This document shows, piece after piece, positions 15,298 to 23,096 of a DNA stretch of 53,134 bases (positions within the stretch are counted from its first letter, which is position 1; each line of letters opens with the position of its first letter). Both the position numbers and the translations under genes were made by a program. The notes below the pieces were generated by a model. That model searched no databases. It was not told the origin of the DNA and was given only the letters and a program-made list of their open reading frames with translations. The DNA comes from Desulfonatronum sp. SC1. GTDB taxonomy: Bacteria > Desulfobacterota > Desulfovibrionia > Desulfovibrionales > Desulfonatronaceae. The stretch lies in contig NZ_PZKN01000030.1 of the NCBI RefSeq assembly GCF_003046795.1, forward strand, positions 1-53,134, given 5' to 3'.

Positions 15298-16779
15298 ATG
15301 AAACGAATCCACTATCTCTTGCTTATCAGACATTGGCGTCTTTTAGTCTTTCTCCTGGTGTTCGCTCAGTTGGTCCTGGTGAACAAACTGCTCTGGGACG
15401 CCCACCCTCCCGGTTTGATCAAGCCGGTGGTCCGTGTGTTGGCTCCAGAGTCCGAATTGGTCCACTCCCGAATTTCGCCTTACGGCCCGGGGCTGGAGCG
15501 GGAACTGGTGGAACTGTTCGCCGAGCAGGCCGGGGTGCATCCGATCTGGCTGCACATGGACGGCCCCGGAGCCGCCTGGGACGAACTGCGCCATCACCGG
15601 GCCGACTTGCTGGTCGGTGTCGGATACGCACCGTCCCGGCCCTTCCTGGACTCCCTGGTGACCCCTGTAGCCTCCGGGCCCATCTACGCCCGCCATCCCG
15701 TGGGGGTGGTCCATCAGCGTCGCCACCACCCTCCCCAGGACCCGTCGGACCTCTGCCGCCGCAAGGTCTTGCTCCCGGAAAACCCGCTCCTGCGCCTGAC
15801 CTTCCTCCAGTTGCTGGACGACGTAGACCGGAACGGCCTGAGCCTGGACGATACGACTTGCTCCGAGGCCCCACTGCTGACCAAGGAAGCATCGCTTCCG
15901 GTGCAGCTCGCGGCCATGGTCGAAACCGAGGCCCGCTTCACCCTCGTGGACACCGGGCGTTTCTCTCTTTGGGGGCCGTTCTACGCCGACTTCCAACTGG
16001 CCCACAGCCTGGAAACGACTCTGGAATACCGCTGGTTCTGGCGCGACGACCGCAACCTGCTCGCCCCCAAGCTGACCGAGTTCTGGAATAATATGATCCA
16101 GGACAATGAGCTGGAGCGGATTCAGGATAAATATCTCGGATTCCTTCCGGAAAGCAGCGACCGCTTCGCCCTGCTGCACCTGCTGGAAACCCTCCAGCGC
16201 GAACTGCCCCGGCACGGCAAGACCATCCTCAAGGCGGCCCAGCGTTACGAAATCGACCCCCTGCTGCTCATCGCCCTGATCTATCACGAATCCCGGTTCG
16301 ACTCCGAGGCGGTCAGCCGCACCGGGGTGCGCGGAATCATGCAGATCACCCAGGTCACGGCCAGGGAACTCGGCCTGGACGACCCCATGAATCCTACCAA
16401 AAGCATCCTGGCCGGAGCGCGGTATCTGCGCCAAATATGGAACCGACTGGACCATCCGGACCTTTCCGAGTGGGATCGCTGGTTCCTAGCCTTGTCCGCC
16501 TACAACCAGGGTCTCGGACATACCTGGGACGCCATGGCCCTGGCCGGAAGCCTCGGGCTGAAGGAAACGAGTTGGAACGACGTGAAACGCGTCTTTCCCC
16601 TGCTCAGCCAGCGCGACTATTACAGCAAGGCGCGCCACGGCTACACCAGGGGCTTCGAAGCCGTGGCCCACGTCGAGGCGATTCGGTACTACTATTACGT
16701 CCTACACGGGCTCCTGGTTCTTGAACGACCGGAAGGGAAGCACCTTGGCCGGCTTGGGCGTCCGGGCCTTCTTTCCTGA
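15298..16779 (+). CDS. MltF-like lytic transglycosylase
   Basis: About 493 aa with an N-terminal membrane anchor (about 12-32, LLVFLLVFAQLVLVNKLLW). A region follows like a type-3 solute-binding domain (VRVLAPESELVHSRISPYGP..., DLLVGVGY), and a C-terminal SLT domain has catalytic Glu331 in IYHESRFDSEAVS plus GVRGIMQITQVTA and ILAGARYLRQIW. It should cleave peptidoglycan glycan strands on the periplasmic side. This architecture matches MltF. No strong ribosome site precedes ATG 15298; ATG 15235 is the alternative. Its last 78 bases overlap the convergent gene at 16702-17028. Confidence 0.9.
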   Translation: MKRIHYLLLIRHWRLLVFLLVFAQLVLVNKLLWDAHPPGLIKPVVRVLAPESELVHSRISPYGPGLERELVELFAEQAGVHPIWLHMDGPGAAWDELRHHRADLLVGVGYAPSRPFLDSLVTPVASGPIYARHPVGVVHQRRHHPPQDPSDLCRRKVLLPENPLLRLTFLQLLDDVDRNGLSLDDTTCSEAPLLTKEASLPVQLAAMVETEARFTLVDTGRFSLWGPFYADFQLAHSLETTLEYRWFWRDDRNLLAPKLTEFWNNMIQDNELERIQDKYLGFLPESSDRFALLHLLETLQRELPRHGKTILKAAQRYEIDPLLLIALIYHESRFDSEAVSRTGVRGIMQITQVTARELGLDDPMNPTKSILAGARYLRQIWNRLDHPDLSEWDRWFLALSAYNQGLGHTWDAMALAGSLGLKETSWNDVKRVFPLLSQRDYYSKARHGYTRGFEAVAHVEAIRYYYYVLHGLLVLERPEGKHLGRLGRPGLLS

Positions 16780-17028
16780 CGCGGTCAGCGGCAAGGCCGG
16801 AGCCTCCAACGTCTTCCGGGGTTTTTGCTGCTCGGCCCAGTGATAATTGAAGAGATGATTCTTCCAGCGGACCAATTGGATCAACCCCAGGACCATCACG
16901 GCCTGCTCCCACTTTTTCGTGGGCTGAAACTCACCGGCCATTCCTTCATACTTGTCCATCAACGACGTCAACGACGCCTCATCAAACTGGGCAAGCTGGT
17001 CGGCCAGCTTGATTAACACCTTTTCCAC
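16702..17028 (-). CDS. Unknown small cytoplasmic protein
   Basis: I do not recognise this 108-aa protein. Residues 1-75 are helical with a hydrophobic/aromatic core (LADQLAQFDEASLTSLMDK, WEQAVMVLGLIQLVRWKNHL, FNYHWAEQQKP), followed by a basic Pro/Lys-rich tail. No signal peptide or metal motif. The N-terminal composition looks like a real protein rather than a shadow frame. The C-terminal 25 codons overlap the end of the convergent transglycosylase gene, which explains the low-complexity tail. The ATG at 17028 has an AAGGGCATTACTCG context with only a weak site. Confidence 0.6.
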   Translation of the reverse strand: MEKVLIKLADQLAQFDEASLTSLMDKYEGMAGEFQPTKKWEQAVMVLGLIQLVRWKNHLFNYHWAEQQKPRKTLEAPALPLTASGKKARTPKPAKVLPFRSFKNQEPV

Positions 17029-17217
17029 GAGTAATGCCCTTCCTTCGTTTGTTTATAAGGGTTCACGGTTCACCATTCAGAAATACCGCACACGGCCGCA
17101 ATCCGTTTTTCTATGCCGTCCGTCCGATGTTTTCAAGGTGAAATGTCGAGAGGCCAGAGGCGAAAGCCGGTCTGAACATCAACCCAAGCCACACCCCAAG
17201 CAGTATGAGGAGCGACC

Positions 17218-18492
17218 ATGTCTGACCTGAAATCCATCTACCGCACCTTGTCCGCGGACCCGTTTCCCCGGACCATGACCATCATCCTGGGCGACCAGGA
17301 ATTGAAATTCGAGAAGCGCACCTGGCGCATCGACGGGGAGGATCGGGGGCTGCGGTACGGGGAAAACCCGGACCAGCCGGCGGCCCTGTACGCTCTGATC
17401 CAAGGGACCCTGGAACTGGACGGCGTGACTTTTCGCGAGGCCGGGGACGGCTTGGTTTCCACCCTGACCGAGGCACACATGCTCCAGGCCGGGAAGCACC
17501 CCGGCAAGATCAACCTCACGGACGTGGACAACGGGATCAACATCCTCCAGTACCTGCACGCCAAGCCCGCCGCGGTCATTCTCAAACACAACAACCCCTG
17601 CGGCGCGGCCTGGAACGACCAGGGGCTGGAGACCGCCCTGAAAAAAGCCTTCTGGAGCGACCGGATCGCGGCCTTCGGAGGCACGGTAGTGGTCAATCGC
17701 GGCGTGGACGCGGCCTGCGCCGCGTTCATCAACGAGTCCTACTTCGAGGTGGTGGCGGCTCCGGACTATGCTCCCGAGGCCCTGGACATGCTCAAAAAAC
17801 GCAAGAACCTTCGTATTCTGCGCATTCCCGGCCTTGCGGAGTTGGAAACTTTCGCGGACAAGCCGTTTTTGGACGTCAAATCCTTGGCCGACGGCGGATT
17901 GATCGTCCAGTTCTCGTTTCGAAGTCGCATCCGCGGACCTCAGGATTTCCTGCAGGCCAAGGCCGAGCGTGACGGCACCCTGGTCCAGGCCAGGACGCCC
18001 AATGCCAAGGAAATGGACGACCTCCTCTTTGCCTGGGCCGTAGAAGCCGGGGTCACCTCCAACTCCGTGCTCTTTGTCCGCGACGGGGCCACAGTGGCCG
18101 TGGGCACCGGCGAACAGGACCGGGTCGGGTGCGTCCAGCTGACCATTTACAAGGCCTATACCAAGTATGCGGACTGGCTCTGCTTCACCGAACAGGGCGT
18201 TTCCCTTTATGAACTTCAGGCCAAGGCCGAGACCGACCCGGAAGCGCGTCGCATCCTGGAGGACATCCAGAGCCGAACGGCGACGGCCAAGGGCGGCCTG
18301 CCCGGAACGGTCCTGGTTTCCGACGGCTTCTTCCCCTTTCGGGACGGCGTGGACCTGGCCGTTGCCCAGGGCGTCACGGCCATCGCCCAACCCGGCGGCT
18401 CTATTCGCGATTACGAAGTGATCACCGCTGTAAACCAAGCCGATCCCCAGGTGGCCATGGTATTCACCGGGCAGCGCTCCTTTCGGCATTGA
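17218..18492 (+). CDS. Stand-alone AICAR formyltransferase (PurH C-domain type)
   Basis: A 424-aa protein matching the AICAR transformylase part of PurH: LRYGENPDQPAALY, LKHNNPCGAAW (catalytic Lys-His as KH), VTSNSVLFV, VGTGEQDRVGCVQLTI and the C-terminal GFFPFRDGVDLAVAQG / AIAQPGGSIRDYEV. It should transfer a formyl group from 10-formyl-THF to AICAR. The N-terminal MGS-like IMP cyclohydrolase domain of bifunctional PurH is absent, so ring closure needs another enzyme. Differences from the usual KHANPCG and VKSN motifs mark it as a divergent subtype. The ATG has GGAGCGACC upstream. It is followed 18 bases later by the RNB gene. Confidence 0.88.
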   Translation: MSDLKSIYRTLSADPFPRTMTIILGDQELKFEKRTWRIDGEDRGLRYGENPDQPAALYALIQGTLELDGVTFREAGDGLVSTLTEAHMLQAGKHPGKINLTDVDNGINILQYLHAKPAAVILKHNNPCGAAWNDQGLETALKKAFWSDRIAAFGGTVVVNRGVDAACAAFINESYFEVVAAPDYAPEALDMLKKRKNLRILRIPGLAELETFADKPFLDVKSLADGGLIVQFSFRSRIRGPQDFLQAKAERDGTLVQARTPNAKEMDDLLFAWAVEAGVTSNSVLFVRDGATVAVGTGEQDRVGCVQLTIYKAYTKYADWLCFTEQGVSLYELQAKAETDPEARRILEDIQSRTATAKGGLPGTVLVSDGFFPFRDGVDLAVAQGVTAIAQPGGSIRDYEVITAVNQADPQVAMVFTGQRSFRH

Positions 18493-18510
18493 TATAATCT
18501 GGAACTCATT

Positions 18511-20604
18511 TTGACCATATCCCAATCTTCCCCCGCATTGCCCCCCGCCCCCGGAGCCCTGGTCGAATACCTGCAGGACAATCAGGTCAATCTGGCCGTG
18601 ATACTGGAGGAACATGGCGGGCGAACGCGTCTGTTCACCCAGAGAGGCCGGGAAATGAACCTGCCCGCGGTCAGACTCCTGCCCTGGCACGGCCCGAAGT
18701 ATCCCCTCCCGGCCACACGGGCCGAACATGAAGAACGACTGGCCCGCCATCTGGGAACGCGCAAGACCCTGGCCGAATCCATCGATGTCATGGAAATCTG
18801 GAACCTGGCCCAGGGCGAACTGGACGCGGCCCCCTTGGAATGGTTCGCCGACCTGCTTTGGGAAGAACCCGGGCCGGATCAGCGTTCGGCCCTGGGTCGC
18901 GTTCTGCTGGAGGCCAAGACCCACTTCAAGTTTCAGCCACCTTCCTTTTTGATCTATCCGGAGCAAACCGTCCTGGCTCGGCTGGCGGAGCTGGAAGCGG
19001 CCCGTGAACACCAGGAACTGGTTGCGGCCGGACAGGACTTTTTCCACCACTTGTGGAAAATCGGGATCTCCAAGGCCTCCGGCGAACCTGATGCATCCTT
19101 CCCGCCCCCTCCGGAACCCACTGCCACAAAACTCAGGGAACTGTTGCTGCGACGCATGAATCACCCCGAGGACCCGGCCACGGACGACCTCTGGCGCAAC
19201 CTGACCAAACGCATTCCGGACCACCCTCAGCAAGCCCTGCTCCTGGGCCAAGCCTGGAGGCTCGTACCGATCCACCACAACTATCTGCTGGCCCAGGCTG
19301 GCTACGATTGGCAAGACGATTGGAGCCGGGGATTCCTGCCGGATATTCAGCGTTTGGAAGAAGCGGTTCGAGGCCACGCCGCACCTCCGGAACCCCTTAC
19401 GCTGTTCAGCGTTGACTCCCCGTCCACCCGGGACATCGACGACGCCTTCACCCTGGAACGGACCGCGGACCAGGGCTTTCGTCTGACCCTGGCGATTGCC
19501 CGACCCTGCCTGGAATGGTCCTGGCTCTCGGAACTGGACCAAGCTGTATCCCAACGCGCATCCAGCCTCTATCTGCTCGAAGGGGTCAGCCACATGCTTC
19601 CGGAATGGTTGGGCGTCGAACTGTTCAGCCTGCGCCAGAACATGGAGCGACCGGCCCTGCTTCTGGAATTGGACCTGGACCCCGAGGCACGGGTCCGATC
19701 AATCGAACCACGTCTGGGCTGGGTCCGGGTGCATGCCAATACTCACTACGAACAGGTGGAAGCGGACATCCTGGCCGGGGTCGAACCCTTCGCCTCGGCC
19801 CATCTTTTGTCGGAAAAGCTTCGTGACCACCGCATCGCCGCCAACGCCGTGGTCTTCGATCAGCAGGACCCGCATCTGAAACTGGTCGGCGAGGGAGCGG
19901 ACATCCGGGTCGTGCGGGAGGAGAAGCCGGCGGCCCCCAAGGCGCAGCTTCTGGTCAGCGAATTCATGGTCCTGGCCAACACGGAGCTGGCCAGGTGGGC
20001 CCGGGACCGCGAAGTTCCCCTGCTTTTTCGGACCCAGAACGTCGCCCTTCCACCGGATATCGGCGGTTGCTACACGCGACCGGAGGACATGTACCGGATG
20101 TCCCGCATGCTGGCCAACGCCGCCATCCAGACCAAGCCCGCGCCCCACGCCAGCCTCGGGGTCCCGGCCTACGCCTCCGTCACCTCGCCGTTGCGGCGCT
20201 ACGTGGACTTCATCAACCTGGCCCAGGTGGCCTCCCGGCTGGACCAAGGAACGCCCCGACTGAGCAAGCGGGACCTGGACGCCGCCCTCCCCTTCTGGCG
20301 GGCCAGGATGGAGGCGGTGAGCCGAGTGCAACGAACCCGGTCGCGCTACTGGAAACTGGAGTACTTACGCCAACAAAGCGCCAATAACAAAATTTGGGCC
20401 GCGATTTTAGTGGACGAAACCCCGACTCAGGCGGTATTCTCTCTACCCGCCGAGCAGGTGCAGGTCCGAGCGCCCAAACGCCTGCTGGGGGACAAGTTTC
20501 TCATCGGTGGAAACTTCGGACTCCGCCTGGGAAGGATTGATCCATTACTGAACGAAATCAAGGTGGTGGAGATTATTGATAATCAAACCGAGCAAAAGGA
20601 GTAG
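18511..20604 (+). CDS. RNB-domain exoribonuclease (RNase II/R family)
   Basis: A 697-aa 3'-5' exoribonuclease. After a divergent N-terminal ~300 residues (one beta-barrel RNA-binding segment and helical region) comes the RNB core: TLFSVDSPSTRDIDDAFTLE with the Asp cluster that binds Mg2+, SLYLLEGVSHMLPEWL, SLRQNMERPALL, LLVSEFMVLANTELARW, and VTSPLRRYVDFINLAQ. The C-terminal S1-like part is short. The frame begins with TTG at 18511, 18 bases after the AICARFT stop, and no earlier ATG exists, so a TTG start is likely. The stop is 3 bases from plsY, indicating an operon. Confidence 0.92.
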   Translation: MTISQSSPALPPAPGALVEYLQDNQVNLAVILEEHGGRTRLFTQRGREMNLPAVRLLPWHGPKYPLPATRAEHEERLARHLGTRKTLAESIDVMEIWNLAQGELDAAPLEWFADLLWEEPGPDQRSALGRVLLEAKTHFKFQPPSFLIYPEQTVLARLAELEAAREHQELVAAGQDFFHHLWKIGISKASGEPDASFPPPPEPTATKLRELLLRRMNHPEDPATDDLWRNLTKRIPDHPQQALLLGQAWRLVPIHHNYLLAQAGYDWQDDWSRGFLPDIQRLEEAVRGHAAPPEPLTLFSVDSPSTRDIDDAFTLERTADQGFRLTLAIARPCLEWSWLSELDQAVSQRASSLYLLEGVSHMLPEWLGVELFSLRQNMERPALLLELDLDPEARVRSIEPRLGWVRVHANTHYEQVEADILAGVEPFASAHLLSEKLRDHRIAANAVVFDQQDPHLKLVGEGADIRVVREEKPAAPKAQLLVSEFMVLANTELARWARDREVPLLFRTQNVALPPDIGGCYTRPEDMYRMSRMLANAAIQTKPAPHASLGVPAYASVTSPLRRYVDFINLAQVASRLDQGTPRLSKRDLDAALPFWRARMEAVSRVQRTRSRYWKLEYLRQQSANNKIWAAILVDETPTQAVFSLPAEQVQVRAPKRLLGDKFLIGGNFGLRLGRIDPLLNEIKVVEIIDNQTEQKE

Positions 20605-20607
20605 ACG

Positions 20608-21195
20608 ATGTTGAGCATTTTATGGCTGGGCATGAGTTATCTGATCGGGGCCATTCCCTTTGGCCTGCTGTTGACCAAAATGCGTGGCCTGCCCGACCCG
20701 CGTCTGCACGGCAGCAAAAACATGGGCGCGACCAACGTGGCCCGGGTTTGCGGAACATGCTGTGGCGCGGCGACGCTGATCCTGGACGCCCTTAAAGGCC
20801 TCTTCGCCGTAGGCGTTGCCGCCTCCTTCAGCGATTCCTGGCTGTTTCTGTCCCTCACCGCCCTGGCCGTGCTCCTCGGGCACATGTTCTCCGTGTTTCT
20901 GGACGGCAAAGGCGGTAAAGGCGTGGCCACCACCGTGGGCATATTCCTGGGATTGGCTTTCTGGCCAGCCGTGCTGGCCCTGATCGTCTGCCTCACCGTG
21001 ATCAAGCTGGGCGGGTACGTCTCCCTGGGCTCCCTAGTCCTGGTCACCCTGATGCCCATCTTCATGCTGCTGACCGAATCCTACAGCCTGCTTCCGGTGA
21101 CCTTGACCATCATGGCCCTGGTTTACTCGCGGCATAGGGACAACATCCAGCGCCTCGCCCAAGGCGAGGAACAATCCTGGAGATGCCGCGCCTAG
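20608..21195 (+). CDS. plsY: Glycerol-3-phosphate acyltransferase PlsY
   Basis: A 195-aa integral membrane enzyme that transfers an acyl group from acyl-phosphate to glycerol-3-phosphate, starting phospholipid synthesis. Family motifs are present: LIGAIPFGLLLTK, HGSKNMGATNVAR, HMFSVFLDGKGGKGVATTVG, and YSRHRDNIQRLAQGEE near the end. About five membrane segments are visible. The ATG has AAAAGGAG upstream, 3 bases after the RNB gene. A strong intrinsic terminator follows at 21211-21243. Confidence 0.96.
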   Translation: MLSILWLGMSYLIGAIPFGLLLTKMRGLPDPRLHGSKNMGATNVARVCGTCCGAATLILDALKGLFAVGVAASFSDSWLFLSLTALAVLLGHMFSVFLDGKGGKGVATTVGIFLGLAFWPAVLALIVCLTVIKLGGYVSLGSLVLVTLMPIFMLLTESYSLLPVTLTIMALVYSRHRDNIQRLAQGEEQSWRCRA

Positions 21196-21210
21196 CTGAC
21201 TTTTCCCGCT

Positions 21211-21243
21211 CCCGCCATGCTCGCGCATGGCGGGATTTTTTTT
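21211..21243 (+). terminator. Intrinsic terminator after plsY
   Basis: Perfect stem CCCGCCATGC / GCATGGCGGG with a TCGC loop, followed by A and eight T residues. It ends the AICARFT-RNB-plsY transcript. Confidence 0.92.
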
Positions 21244-21288
21244 GCCCGATACCCATACCGTGTCGCGTATCCGGAGGTCATCGTTCCC

Positions 21289-22269
21289 ATGTTCGCACCC
21301 AGCACGCTCCGACTCTCCCTGCTGTCGGCCAGACTCGCTTCACCTGTTTTCGTCGCCCTACTCATCACGGCCATCTTCATATTCGCCGCTCCAGCCCGCA
21401 GCCAGGAAGCTCCACCCGCTGCTTCACCGGACGGACCGACCGAACCAGGCTTCCGAGGGGCTCCCGCCGCAAACCTGGATGTAAGCGGCTACCATTTGTT
21501 CAACAGCGCTTTCAAAGACGACCAAGGCAAAATATCCGTGACCCAGACCCGCGCGGACGCCTCCTGGTCCCGCATCAGTCTGGGCTGGCACTCCAACTGG
21601 TATTCCTGGGAGGACAAGAATGCCCTGCCCTTTGGAAACGGACAGGATGCCCCATGGGATTCGCTGCACGTGCTCACCTTCATGGTCAATCAGCGCGGGC
21701 TTCTTTCACAGCGCTGGTCCTACTTCGTCCAGGGAGCGATTCGCTCCGGGTTTGAAAAGGAAGTCTCCAGGTCCGTGGGCGTGGCGGCCAACGGCGGCTT
21801 GGTCTATGCCTGGAGTGAAGACTGGACCGTGGGCCTGGGCGGCTTCGTCGGGGTGGATCCCACCACAAAATTCGCCTTTTCCAGCACCTTCGCCATGGCC
21901 GGCCCCTTCGTGCAGTACCGCAATTCTCGCGCCCCGGGTTTCTCCGGCCGCCTCGGATTCCCGAAAAGCGAACTGCGCTACACCGTGTCCCCGGTCTGGT
22001 CCACCTGGCTGGGCTTCGGCGTCAACTCGGACACCTACCGCCTGGCCGACGACAGTACCGTCATGCCCAGAGGATATGTCCGATCACGGATGTTCACCAC
22101 CGGCCTCTACCTGGACGTCACCCCCTCCCCCACCCTGCTCCTGCGCTTTGGCCCGACCTACAACTTCAGCCGAAGGCTGGAAGTCTACGACTCCGGCGGC
22201 GACAAACGCCGAAGCCACGACCTGGACGCGACTTTGGGGTTCGAGGCCAAGGTTAGTTGGAGTTTTTAG
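21289..22269 (+). CDS. Outer-membrane beta-barrel protein
   Basis: About 326 aa with an N-terminal signal (LLITAIFIFAAPARSQE, cleavage near the QEAPP start). After a Pro-rich linker, repeated alternating strands with aromatic residues (WSRISLGWHSNWYSW, RWSYFVQGAIRSGFEKEV, WTVGLGGFVGVD) end in FEAKVSWSF, the C-terminal Phe signature of outer-membrane barrels. Specific function cannot be read; a lipid-linked or DUF-type outer-membrane protein is possible. ATG 21289 has CCGGAGGT upstream. The preceding terminator implies its own promoter, not identified. Confidence 0.75.
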   Translation: MFAPSTLRLSLLSARLASPVFVALLITAIFIFAAPARSQEAPPAASPDGPTEPGFRGAPAANLDVSGYHLFNSAFKDDQGKISVTQTRADASWSRISLGWHSNWYSWEDKNALPFGNGQDAPWDSLHVLTFMVNQRGLLSQRWSYFVQGAIRSGFEKEVSRSVGVAANGGLVYAWSEDWTVGLGGFVGVDPTTKFAFSSTFAMAGPFVQYRNSRAPGFSGRLGFPKSELRYTVSPVWSTWLGFGVNSDTYRLADDSTVMPRGYVRSRMFTTGLYLDVTPSPTLLLRFGPTYNFSRRLEVYDSGGDKRRSHDLDATLGFEAKVSWSF

Positions 22270-22283
22270 ACCGGAGAAATGAG

Positions 22284-22311
22284 ATGCCGGGGGCCTCACA
22301 GCCCCCGGCAT
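22284..22311. terminator. GC-rich hairpin between convergent genes
   Basis: Stem ATGCCGGGGGC / GCCCCCGGCAT with a 6-base loop, 15 bases past the outer-membrane gene stop and facing the universal stress gene. It has no T-run on either strand, so it could be a weak bidirectional terminator or an RNA-stabilising hairpin. Confidence 0.55.
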
Positions 22312-22366
22312 GCTATCGGAGAGGAATTGACTTGAAAAATTGAACCAGCCGTCTCTCCGAACAAAC

Positions 22367-22804
22367 TCAACTTTCAGATCGCAGCACGAGAACCGAGCAC
22401 TTGGCGTGGCGGACGACCTTGGAGGTGTTGGTGCCGAGGAGGTAGTCCTGAAGTTTGATGCGGTGAGCGGGCATAATGATCAGGTCGGCCTCGACTTTTT
22501 CGGCCATACGCAGAATCCGGCGATAGATGGAGCCCTGGGCCACGAGGTGCTGGACGTCGATGTCGTCGGGGATATGGGCGTCCACTAACTCATGCAGGAG
22601 GTTTTCCGCGTCGGCCACGATCTTGTCGCCGGCGTCGGAGGGAAAGTAGTCGGCCACGATGGGCATGCCCATGTCCGGAACCACGGTCAGGGCAAACAAC
22701 TTCGCATCATAAAACCGGCATAACTCGGCAGCGCGCTCAAGACTCATCTTTCGGGTGCGTTCGCCTTCCTGGATATCAATGGGAACAAGGATGCGCTTGT
22801 ACAT
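22367..22804 (-). CDS. Universal stress protein (UspA family)
   Basis: A 145-aa cytoplasmic protein beginning MYKRILVPIDIQEG, with the alpha/beta USP fold and the C-terminal strand/loop DLIIMPAHRIKLQDYLLGTN then VRHAKCSVLVLR. The usual ATP-binding GSxGxGxxxxxxLGS loop is altered (AHRIKLQDYLLGTNTS), so nucleotide binding is doubtful. It is a single gene with its own spacer upstream containing a repeat element. Confidence 0.9.
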   Translation of the reverse strand: MYKRILVPIDIQEGERTRKMSLERAAELCRFYDAKLFALTVVPDMGMPIVADYFPSDAGDKIVADAENLLHELVDAHIPDDIDVQHLVAQGSIYRRILRMAEKVEADLIIMPAHRIKLQDYLLGTNTSKVVRHAKCSVLVLRSES

Positions 22805-22861
22805 GTCGGCTCCGCGATTCGGGTTGGGGGGTCAGGGTTCAACGGTTCACGGTTCAACAGT

Positions 22862-23040
22862 TAATACCATTTCTAATTCAATGATTCTCTATCGGCGTCG
22901 CTATTGGAATCGGCGCTTCGCTATCGGGGTCGAAGTCAGGCTATGCGCATTCAAACATTTTCGATTCCGATGCCGATTCCGACCCCGATAACTGTATTTT
23001 CTTAAGCGAATAACACATTATCGAATTCGAATTGGTATAA
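22862..23040. repeat. GATTCC-type hairpin element with short terminal inverted repeats
   Basis: Element in the spacer between the stress gene and the TRAP permease. The outer ends TTAATACCATTTCTAATTC and CGAATTCGAATTGGTATA are imperfect inverted repeats. The inside has TATTGGAATCGG and CTATCGGGGTCG on the left and CGATTCCGATGCCGATTCC then CGACCCCGATA on the right. The right arm closely matches 47663-47697. It looks like a small MITE-like or REP-like unit without coding capacity. Confidence 0.65.
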
Positions 23041-23096
23041 GGGGGCAGCAGTAAAAAAGCGAGGCCGAGTTCTCGTTATTTTAGGAGTGCGATGCC

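Noticed and set aside
17179-19593. 804-codon minus-strand frame opposite the AICARFT and RNB genes
   Set aside because: Spans two real plus-strand genes and has no recognisable domain.
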